From Methanosarcina mazei S-6 (lineage in GTDB: Archaea; Halobacteriota; Methanosarcinia; Methanosarcinales; Methanosarcinaceae): a DNA stretch of 64,000 nucleotides. The notes under the pieces were generated by a model that saw nothing but the letters and a program-made list of their open reading frames with translations, was not told where the DNA came from and did no database searches. Shown piece by piece: positions 55,736 to 62,764 of this stretch (the first letter of the stretch is position 1; each line of letters begins with the position of its first letter). The translations under genes and the position numbers were made by a program. Location: contig NZ_CP009512.1 in the NCBI RefSeq assembly GCF_000970205.1, positions 2,728,001 through 2,792,000 on the forward strand, given 5' to 3'.

Positions 55736-57010
55736 ATGAAAATAAGATTAAAAGGAACTAATCTGCTACCTGTAGCCCTGTTTTTACTGATTATGTTAGC
55801 TGTACCTGTATTAGGTGCGCAGGAAGAGACATTGAATGAGACTAAATACGCTGACACATCAGGTGTGATCAGCGTGGATAAAGCTGAAGAAGTTGCGGCT
55901 TACTCTATAAAAGAGATTTCTGGATCTATATCAGATTTATCTGAATGGAAAGACGCAACTGTGGAACTATCTACTATTTACTACGATTTTGATGGTAATA
56001 GGTCGGCTTATTCATTTAACGTTATGAAAAATAAGCAACAAGCAGGATATATTTTCATTTCAGCGACGAAGGATAACTATCCAGTTCTGGAGTTTTCAAA
56101 AGGCAAAATACCTAATGAAATACCAGAATTGACGATTCGTTCAAAATCACTGGCAAAAGAGCGTGCTGATAAGGAAGATCTGACTGTTGGAGAGATGAAA
56201 CCTCTTTATTTAGGCCCAACATTTTACTACGCAGAGTATACACTAACCGATACAAAAGGTAAAGCCAAAGAAAAAGTAATAGTGGATTTGCCATTTTCAA
56301 CTGTAGTAGACTTCAATAAGTCAAATGTTAGTGTTCCTGAAGATAAGAAAGACTACTATTTTAATGATACATCTTTACAACAGCAACGAGAAATAAGGAA
56401 GCAAGACGCAAATGCAAAATGGAAGTCCATAGAGGAAAGAATGACTATGGAAACAATTCCTGCAGGCTATACATCTACTAGAAGTATCGGCTATATTTAC
56501 GATGTACCTAATTATCCCTAGCGCAATGGCTGCTCTCCAACTGCAGCTGGAATGATACTAGGGCATTGAGACAGTAATGGATATCCTAACTTTCCAGGAG
56601 AAACTACACTGATAGATGAATTAGCGAACGCAATGGGCACATCATATAAATGGCCATTTGGAGATGGAGCGACTTGGCCATGGAATATTGGACCTGGCAT
56701 AGAGACGGTTTGTAATAATCATGGATACAGTAATTTTGATGCAAGCTATGTTTGGTACTCAATCCCATGGAACGATGTAAAAAATGAAGTGAATGCCAAT
56801 AGACCATTTGTTATTTGTATGTTATATGGTGGATTAGGTAGCGGGTACCAGCCAGGTCAAGAATATGGAAACCATTGTGTAACCTGTATTGGATATTCCG
56901 ATGGTAGTCAGGATTATGTATTCTTACACGATACATGGGATACCGAAAATCATCATTACATAGCTTTTGGCAGTTGGTGGGAAGCTACGGCAATATGGGT
57001 GAGACCTTAA
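55736..57010 (+). pseudogene. Exported papain-like (C39-type) cysteine protease, two nonsense codons
   Basis: One frame of 425 codons runs from ATG 55736 (AGAAGGTGA ribosome site) to 57010, interrupted only by TAG at 56519 and TGA at 56567. Part 1 has a signal peptide (about residues 10-27, ending VLGAQEE) and a pro-region. The catalytic part then reads VPNYP-stop-RNGCSPTAAGMILGH-stop-DSNGYPNF, with Cys in NGCSPTAA, His in GNHCVTCIGYSDG and Asp in LHDTWD. The TAG falls where papain-like enzymes have the oxyanion Gln (CAG to TAG) and the TGA where Trp is likely (TGG to TGA). TAG can be read as pyrrolysine in Methanosarcina, but the TGA would still stop synthesis before the His. Most likely a young pseudogene. 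Confidence 0.8.
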
Positions 57011-57033
57011 CCACCCCATATATTTTTATTTAA

Positions 57034-57150
57034 TAGGACTTACGCACTTGAGGATTAAAATCAGCATCAATAGACCTTGCTGTCAAACCATTGATTTAGA
57101 CAGTTGAAGGTTTAGAGTTGTTGTTTTTAAGTTCAACCGCGTAAGTCCTA
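57034..57150. mobile_element. 117-bp MITE with 18-bp inverted repeats and 5-bp target duplication
   Basis: The ends TAGGACTTACGCACTTGA and (reverse complement of the right end) TAGGACTTACGCGGTTGA match at 16 of 18 positions. TTTAA flanks both sides (57029-57033 and 57151-57155). The interior is 81 bp and cannot encode a transposase, so it must be moved by an enzyme from elsewhere. It sits 24 bp after the protease pseudogene. Confidence 0.8.
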
Positions 57151-57463
57151 TTTAATTTAGAACAGGCAAATTTTTCTCAATTGCAGAGCCCTATTATATG
57201 GGTAATGAAGAAGGAAAAGTTGATGGCTTAAACAAGGGGAATAAAAAAGAAAAAGGCACTCGTTATTTCCATGGTTTTTAATAAAGCTTCAGTTTCTAAA
57301 AAAGATGTTCGATTGATTATTTTTGGATATGGTATTCAGAGAAACAACTTTGGATTTTGAGATGAGTTCTCTTTTCCAATTGTATTTTTCGGCCACTACA
57401 TGAGATAAAAATTAAAGAGCAGAAAGCGGAGTTCAGTAATAGAAATACAGGTGTTATAATAAA

Positions 57464-57593
57464 GAGCTTATCCTAAAACTCAAAATCGGCTCTCCGAATC
57501 TTGAATCTGAAATAGTCAATCGAGTCACAGATAATGAAAACAATTCTGAAATTTTGACCGATGAAGGGATAAAATATGTTTTGGGATGAGCTC
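57464..57593. repeat. 130-bp segment bounded by 16-bp inverted repeats
   Basis: GAGCTTATCCTAAAAC at the left and the reverse complement of the right end GAGCTCATCCCAAAAC match at 14 of 16 positions. No clear target duplication is seen. The interior reads as about 40 stop-free codons (for example IGSPNLESEIVNRVTDNENN) ending in the right repeat, so it may be a remnant of an insertion sequence or a gene end. The rest of the 57151-57636 gap shows no gene. Confidence 0.5.
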
Positions 57594-57636
57594 AAATATA
57601 AACATACCAATAATGAACCACCGAGAAGGTGACATA

Positions 57637-59934
57637 TTGAAAATTAAAACCTATTCCATTATCGCATTTTCGTTTCTGTTAATATATGCAAACACTGTTG
57701 CGGCGGATACGATTACTGTTGATAACAATGGAAATGAAAATTATACCTCTATACAGCAAGCTGTAAACAACTCTGTCGATGGAGACACAATAATTGTTAA
57801 TAAAGGAACATATATTGAAAACATAGACATAGATAAGAAGTTAGCAATAATCTCAAAGTCGGGAAATCCGGAAGATACAATAATTCAAGCTCTTCATCCA
57901 TATGATCATATTTTCCATGTAACTGCGAATAACGTGACCATCAAAGGGTTTGGTTTGAAAAATTCCAGCTCAGGAAGTGGAATTTATCTGGACAGTGTGC
58001 AATATAACACTGTTGCAAACAACCATTTACAGGCTAATGGGATAGGAATCTATCTCTGGGGTGCTGCTAAAAACAATATACTAATTAATAACACAGCATC
58101 AGACAATAGCTGGTCAGGAATCCGATTGTCTCCAGATGACAGTGAGCTTGCAAGCAACAATACACTTATTAATAACACAATGGTCAACAATAAATATAAT
58201 TTTGAGATTTATACTGGGTATGAAAATGCTAGTATGCAGAACAATATCGATACTACCAATACTGTAAATGGAAAACCTATTTATTATCTTGTAAATGTTT
58301 CGAATATTACTTTAAATTCTGCCTCAAATGCTGGGGCTATTTACTGTATCAACTGCCAGAACATGTCAATAAAAGATCAGGTTCTCCAAAATAACTCCCA
58401 GAGCATTGCTTTATTTAATACAAGCGATTCAAGGTTTGATAGCAACATCCTATCAAATAACGCCGTTGGAATCATTCTGTTTAACTCAGATAATAACACC
58501 GTGTTGAATAATATTGTAGTTAATAATATTATTGGCATTGGAATAGTTAAATCCACTGATAATTATTTAAGTAACAACGTGGCAAATTCTAATATCGTTG
58601 GATTTGATGTTCATGAATCAACAAATACTGAATTAAATAACAACACAGCAAATTTTAATAAAGATAACGGCATAACTTTGAGTTCTTCTATACAAAATAA
58701 AGTAAATGGAAATATTGCAAATCACAATGGTGGTGGAATTAAATTATTCAATTGCAGTAATAGCTTGCTAAACAATAATATTGCAAATTCAAATAGGTAT
58801 GCAGGTATTGATCTAGGGAGCTCAAGAGACAACATTCTAACTGATAATATTGCAAATTCAAACAGGGAACATGGCTTTGAACTTGCTGGCTCAGATAACA
58901 ATACTTTGAGAGGTAATATTGAGAATTCAGATATGGATCATTTACCAGATGATTCTCCTAATCGTACTTCTAAGAATGAGACTAAAGATCAGGATATAGA
59001 AAATAAATCTTTCATTGATTCTACAATTTCTGCAATTTTATCCTGGATATATCCCAATAATTCTCCTGATAATGATAGTAATAATTCGATAAATAATTTT
59101 CTTGATAATATCAGTGATGATTCAATAAATGTCTACGTACACCCTGGAGACTCGATCCAGCAAGCAATAGACAATTCAAGTTCTGGCGATATTATTGCTG
59201 TTCACCCGGGATTATATAAGGAGAACCTTGTTGTGGACGAATCTCTTATTATAATTTCAAAGCCTAGAGAACAGACTGAAACTATAATTCAGGCTGCAGA
59301 TCCGGAAAAGGATATTTTCCATGTAGTTGCCGACAATGTGACAATTAGCGGGTTCAATGTGACAGGAACAGACAAGTCAGGCATATGTTATACCGGGTCT
59401 GGTGGCATTATCGCTGGCAATAAACTGCTTTCTGACAGATACGGAATTTATCTGAAAAAAGCCGAAAACATTACAATTGAAAACAACAATGCATCTCAAA
59501 ATGGATGTGGAATTTGCTTGACAGACTCCAGCAGAAATAAACTGGTAAATAATGAAGTAAGTTATAATTGGTTCAAGTGGGGAAAGTATAGAAACGGGAT
59601 CCTTCTTAAAAATTCAAATAACAACAAGCTAACAAGTAATAATGTATCGAGAAACTGGGATGGTATACGCCTCGAAAATTCTTCAAACAATGAACTGAGC
59701 AAAAATGCAGTTATAGATGACTATTTCTGTATTAGTCTTAGAGATTCAAATAATAATAAACTTCTTGACAATAACGTCAAATCAATCGGGTACTCATTTG
59801 AAATCACGCTGGGGAAATCTCATAATAATACTTTGCGAGGTAACAGTGCAGGCTTTATGACTGAAGTTAAAGTATCGTCTGGTCCTGAGAGTACAAACAA
59901 TACACTCGAAGGAAAGCAACATATTAGAAGATAA
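57637..59934 (+). CDS. Exported surface protein with two NosD-like beta-helix domains
   Basis: The 765-aa protein has a signal peptide (KTYSIIAFSFLLIYANTVAA) and two right-handed parallel beta-helix regions. Each opens with a SIQQAV(N/D)NS..GD.I.V..G.Y.ENI module (about residues 30 and 500), followed by many Asn-rich turns of the type NNTLINNTMVNNKYN. About 60 residues between them are acidic and low in structure. N-glycosylation sequons are abundant. There is no C-terminal anchor or PGF-type sorting motif, so it is secreted or held by contacts. TTG 57637 has GAAGGTGA upstream; the earlier in-frame start at 57586 lies in the inverted repeat and has none. Confidence 0.8.
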   Translation: MKIKTYSIIAFSFLLIYANTVAADTITVDNNGNENYTSIQQAVNNSVDGDTIIVNKGTYIENIDIDKKLAIISKSGNPEDTIIQALHPYDHIFHVTANNVTIKGFGLKNSSSGSGIYLDSVQYNTVANNHLQANGIGIYLWGAAKNNILINNTASDNSWSGIRLSPDDSELASNNTLINNTMVNNKYNFEIYTGYENASMQNNIDTTNTVNGKPIYYLVNVSNITLNSASNAGAIYCINCQNMSIKDQVLQNNSQSIALFNTSDSRFDSNILSNNAVGIILFNSDNNTVLNNIVVNNIIGIGIVKSTDNYLSNNVANSNIVGFDVHESTNTELNNNTANFNKDNGITLSSSIQNKVNGNIANHNGGGIKLFNCSNSLLNNNIANSNRYAGIDLGSSRDNILTDNIANSNREHGFELAGSDNNTLRGNIENSDMDHLPDDSPNRTSKNETKDQDIENKSFIDSTISAILSWIYPNNSPDNDSNNSINNFLDNISDDSINVYVHPGDSIQQAIDNSSSGDIIAVHPGLYKENLVVDESLIIISKPREQTETIIQAADPEKDIFHVVADNVTISGFNVTGTDKSGICYTGSGGIIAGNKLLSDRYGIYLKKAENITIENNNASQNGCGICLTDSSRNKLVNNEVSYNWFKWGKYRNGILLKNSNNNKLTSNNVSRNWDGIRLENSSNNELSKNAVIDDYFCISLRDSNNNKLLDNNVKSIGYSFEITLGKSHNNTLRGNSAGFMTEVKVSSGPESTNNTLEGKQHIRR

Positions 59935-60158
59935 AGCAGCCAATTTTTATTAGATATTACAATTGAACCGAGTTTCTGCAGGTATTTTTAAAACAGTATT
60001 TTTCACAAAATCCTCCTATCAATCATGTTATTTTTCATGTATTTTTATCTAAATTGATTATTTGAACTTCCATTATACCTTCTATAAAGCTGTTTACTGA
60101 TTTATTCCATTTTGAATAGGTTGAATATTTACCATTATTAATTATTTTTTAGCATAAT
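59935..60158. other. AT-rich spacer after the beta-helix gene
   Basis: No gene is visible. The right part shares scattered similarity with 55430-55490 (TTTACC, TTTAATAATTAT-like) and leads into copy B of the hairpin element. Confidence 0.4.
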
Positions 60159-60214
60159 TTTGGATTTAAAAGTATGGTTTCACCAAATGTGTGACTATTT
60201 GGCCATAAATAGTA
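60159..60214 (+). other. Copy B of the diverged hairpin element
   Basis: ACTATT (60194-60199) pairs with AATAGT (60208-60213) around TGGCCATA. Aligned without gaps to copy A (55490-55545), the stems occupy the same register, and two base pairs differ in both partners (T-A to C-G, G-C to T-A). It lies 171 bp before vapB. Confidence 0.55.
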
Positions 60215-60384
60215 ATTTCTTTGATTATTGTACGTATGCTCTTGTGAAATACTTCCAGTTAGAAGAATATACTCAAATTCACATTCTTTGAGAAATTTTT
60301 GATTTCTTTTCAGTGTTTATCTATCTTCACCGAGTCGAAAAAACCCGAAAAGTCTTTAATACACATACATACACAGATAGTATC

Positions 60385-60624
60385 ATGCCAACTAGAACGA
60401 TCTGCATAAGTGAGGAAGCTTATGAAAAGCTTAAAAGCCTAAAAACCACTGAAAAGAACAGCTTCTCAGATGTTATTCTCAAGTACTATCCTAAAAAAAG
60501 AAAGCTTTCGGAAGTGCTCGCAGAAATAGGCACCAACCCCGAACTCGCAGATGCAATCGAAAAAGCTTCGAGGGACATGAGAAAAGCAGAGACGAGGAAA
60601 GTTGATCTTGATGCCGGTGCTTGA
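60385..60624 (+). CDS. vapB: VapB-type antitoxin (DUF217-like)
   Basis: The 79-aa protein begins [20 protein letters not shown], a ribbon-helix-helix or AbrB-like antitoxin start seen in archaeal DUF217 antitoxins. It has a C-terminal segment ([20 protein letters not shown]) that would bind the toxin. ATG 60385 is used; the longer frame from 60313 has no support. It overlaps vapC by 14 bp. It would neutralise and autorepress with VapC. Confidence 0.78.
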   Translation: MPTRTICISEEAYEKLKSLKTTEKNSFSDVILKYYPKKRKLSEVLAEIGTNPELADAIEKASRDMRKAETRKVDLDAGA

Positions 60625-61002
60625 TACTTCTTTTATTGTAGATCTCCTGAGAGGCAAAAGAGGAGCTCTTCAGAAACTGGCTGAAATGGAAGCTCAGGAA
60701 TCCCCTTAAGCAAAACCGAGATTAATGTCATTGAGCTTTATCGGGGAGCTTATCTGTCCAGAAAAACGCATCAAAACCTGGAAGAAATCAAAAAGCTTCT
60801 GGAATGCTTTCAGGTTCTGGAGCTAGAAGAATCCGTCTATAAAGTCTTTGCTTCCCTCTCTGCAAATTTACTATCAAAAGGGACATCTATTGGCGCATTC
60901 GATGAATTGATAGCTGCCATCACACTTTTTCATGGCGAGAGAATAGTTACCAGAGATAGCCACTTCAAAGAAGTTACAGGGCTTGAAGTGATAGTTTATT
61001 GA
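60611..61002 (+). pseudogene. vapC: VapC PIN-domain toxin with single-base frameshift
   Basis: VapC toxins are PIN-domain ribonucleases. The frame from ATG 60611 ([15 protein letters not shown]) stops at 60707, but the -1 frame continues from about 60697 as GIPLSKTEINVIELYRGAYL to a stop at 61002. The four PIN acids are all present: Asp in VLDTSF, Glu in VIELYRG, Asp in GAFDELIAA, Asp in VTRDSHF. Restoring one G in the AGG at 60696-60698 (CAGGA to CAGGGA) gives a full-length VapC of about 130 aa. It is either a recent inactivation or a sequencing error. Confidence 0.8.
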
Positions 61003-61060
61003 TAAACAGTTAAAATAAGCGTTTGAAAAAGAGCATTATCTTCCCCCGGATGCTGTTAAA

Positions 61061-61558
61061 ATGGATTTTGAATTGCGAAAATGGGAAAAATCCGATGCTG
61101 AAAGCTTCTTCAAATATTCCAGCAATCCAAAGATTTTAGAAGATATGAGGGATGCTTTTCCCTCTACCTTAGAGGATTGCAGAAAAACCGTAGAAAACTT
61201 TAGCTATAACGATGAATCAAAGCAATGCTGTCGGGCAATTATTGTGAATGGAGAAGCTGTGGGAAGCATTGCCTTATTCATTAAAAACGATGTTTATTGT
61301 AGAAGTGCAGAAATCGCATACTGGCTTGGCGAACCTTTCTGGGGCAGGGGAATAATGAGCGAAGCAATAAAACAGCTCTGTCAGACAGCTTTTGAACAAT
61401 ATGATATTGTACGGATATTTGCAGAGCCTTATGCACATAATTTTGGTTCAAGAAAAGCCCTTGAAAAAGCTGGATTTGTTTTGGAGGGCATAATGAAGAA
61501 AGGGATTTATAAAAACGGCAATTACTTTGATTATTGTATGTATGCACTAATTAAATGA
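61061..61558 (+). CDS. GNAT-family acetyltransferase (RimJ/RimL-like)
   Basis: The 165-aa protein opens with FELRKWEKSDAESFFKYSSN and has the acetyl-CoA binding loop WLGEPFWGRGIMSEAIKQLC and the closing KALEKAGFVLEGIMKKGIYK, all typical of the RimJ/RimL group that acetylates N-termini or small molecules. The substrate cannot be told. It ends 8 bp from the hepT stop on the other strand. It has no evident operon partner. Confidence 0.85.
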   Translation: MDFELRKWEKSDAESFFKYSSNPKILEDMRDAFPSTLEDCRKTVENFSYNDESKQCCRAIIVNGEAVGSIALFIKNDVYCRSAEIAYWLGEPFWGRGIMSEAIKQLCQTAFEQYDIVRIFAEPYAHNFGSRKALEKAGFVLEGIMKKGIYKNGNYFDYCMYALIK

Positions 61559-61565
61559 CTTTTAA

Positions 61566-62009
61566 TTATCCAGAATTCTCTACCTCACTTTCCTTCTTCT
61601 CAATGTATTCCAGTACATACCCTGCAAATTCCTCAAAATCGCCCAGTCTTTCGGTCAGGAATTCTTTCATTATTCCCAGGTCTACTTCTTCATACATGTG
61701 GACAAGCACATTTCTGAACCCTGCAGCAGGTGCGAGCCTCTCTGCAAAATCTCTCGGCAGGATTGAATTTCTTCCCAGGACAAGGAACACACTTCTGTAG
61801 TCAACAGGTCTTTCCAGCCCTTCTTCCGAAATTATTATTTCTCCAATGTCGATAGCACTTTCTATTGCCAGCTGAAAGTTTCTTTCAACCGCACTCCGTT
61901 TCTCATAATCAGACTCAAGGTTCACAGTTTCGGGATCTATGGATTTTAGATATTTTACGCACCTGCTCATGAAATCCAATTTTCTGATAATGGTCTCCGA
62001 ATCGGTCAT
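61566..62009 (-). CDS. hepT: HepT-family toxin (DUF86, HEPN ribonuclease)
   Basis: The HepT toxin is an HEPN RNase that is silenced when its partner MntA adds AMP groups. The 147-aa protein is all-helical and has the R-x4-H active-site motif RNVLVHMY with the tyrosine that is AMP-modified in studied pairs. I start at ATG 62009 (MTDSETIIRK), one base after the mntA stop; the longer frame from 62045 overlaps mntA. The two are an operon, antitoxin first. Confidence 0.85.
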   Translation of the reverse strand: MTDSETIIRKLDFMSRCVKYLKSIDPETVNLESDYEKRSAVERNFQLAIESAIDIGEIIISEEGLERPVDYRSVFLVLGRNSILPRDFAERLAPAAGFRNVLVHMYEEVDLGIMKEFLTERLGDFEEFAGYVLEYIEKKESEVENSG

Positions 62010-62010
62010 C

Positions 62011-62457
62011 TCAGGAAAATCCCCTTTTCTTAAATCTTTTAACAAATTCTCTGTTCAGAAAGTCTTCGTGATGCTTCCGGTCATAATACCTGGACATAAT
62101 ATATACTTCCACTTCTACTCTCAAATCGTGATTTTTTTCAAAAATCAGGCAATTAGGCTCAATAACTTTGAAATTAAGCACAGGGGGAGAATCATTCATA
62201 ACTACCAGATCCAGATTGCTGGTTTGAAGTAAAGTGCTCAGGACACTTATTAGTTCCAGCCTTTTTTCGAACCTCTCTTTTTTGTCCAGCTTTCTGGAAA
62301 GATATACACCTACATCGATATCACTGAGAGGACCTGATTTTCCTTTTGCATGAGAACCAAAAAGGTATGCAAGCTCCACATACTCTTGAGATCTGAAAAA
62401 CTCTGCAAGTCCGGAGACCAGAGTTTCTTTTTCCAGCTTACAAATCTCAGGGATCAT
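62011..62457 (-). CDS. mntA: MntA-family nucleotidyltransferase antitoxin
   Basis: MntA is a minimal nucleotidyltransferase that AMPylates HepT. The 148-aa protein has the catalytic GS-x10-D-x-D motif (YLFGSHAKGKSGPLSDIDVG) and a third acid in SNLDLVVMND. The last 30 residues are basic. It is directly upstream of hepT. Known pairs of this type are toxin-antitoxin systems, some active in defence. Confidence 0.87.
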   Translation of the reverse strand: MIPEICKLEKETLVSGLAEFFRSQEYVELAYLFGSHAKGKSGPLSDIDVGVYLSRKLDKKERFEKRLELISVLSTLLQTSNLDLVVMNDSPPVLNFKVIEPNCLIFEKNHDLRVEVEVYIMSRYYDRKHHEDFLNREFVKRFKKRGFS

Positions 62458-62621
62458 TTCATTGTTCTCTATGTCTTATTCTTTCAAATATATTCTGTCG
62501 CATTTTCGGTCATATGTTCAGTCACATAGGACAGACCTTAACACAGGTCTCCTTTCATCTCCATTTAAAATTGGAGTTAAGGTTATCATATCTTCCAGTC
62601 TTCAATTTTTAATATAAATTG

Positions 62622-62632
62622 GTATATAAATA
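62622..62632 (+). promoter_or_regulatory. Candidate TATA box for the second beta-helix gene
   Basis: GTATATAAATA lies about 135 bp before ATG 62765, giving a leader of about 110 nt that contains the direct repeats at 62666. The 307-bp gap has no gene. Confidence 0.35.
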
Positions 62633-62665
62633 ATGAATTTAATCTGTATATTAGTATAAATTATA

Positions 62666-62697
62666 GCAGTTGCACGCAATTATGGCAGTTGCACGCA
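62666..62697 (+). repeat. Direct repeat of 13 bp in the leader of the beta-helix gene
   Basis: GCAGTTGCACGCA occurs twice, 6 bp apart, between the TATA-like site and the start codon of the next gene. It could be a protein-binding site. Confidence 0.6.
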
Positions 62698-62764
62698 GCA
62701 ACCATCGATCTGGAGTTTTCCGTCCTGAATCGATCGGCTGGAAATTATCTGGGGAGGGGCACTT

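Noticed and set aside
56519-56521. TAG read as a pyrrolysine codon
   Set aside because: A downstream in-frame TGA still ends the protein before the catalytic His, and the TAG replaces a Gln expected in the active site, so simple pseudogene decay is preferred.
57586-57636. Upstream start of the beta-helix protein
   Set aside because: It lies in the right inverted repeat of the 130-bp segment and lacks a ribosome site; TTG 57637 has one and directly starts the signal peptide.
60697-60709. Programmed -1 frameshift in vapC
   Set aside because: The zero-frame codons at the shift do not form a good slippery heptamer, and loss of one G in a short run is simpler.
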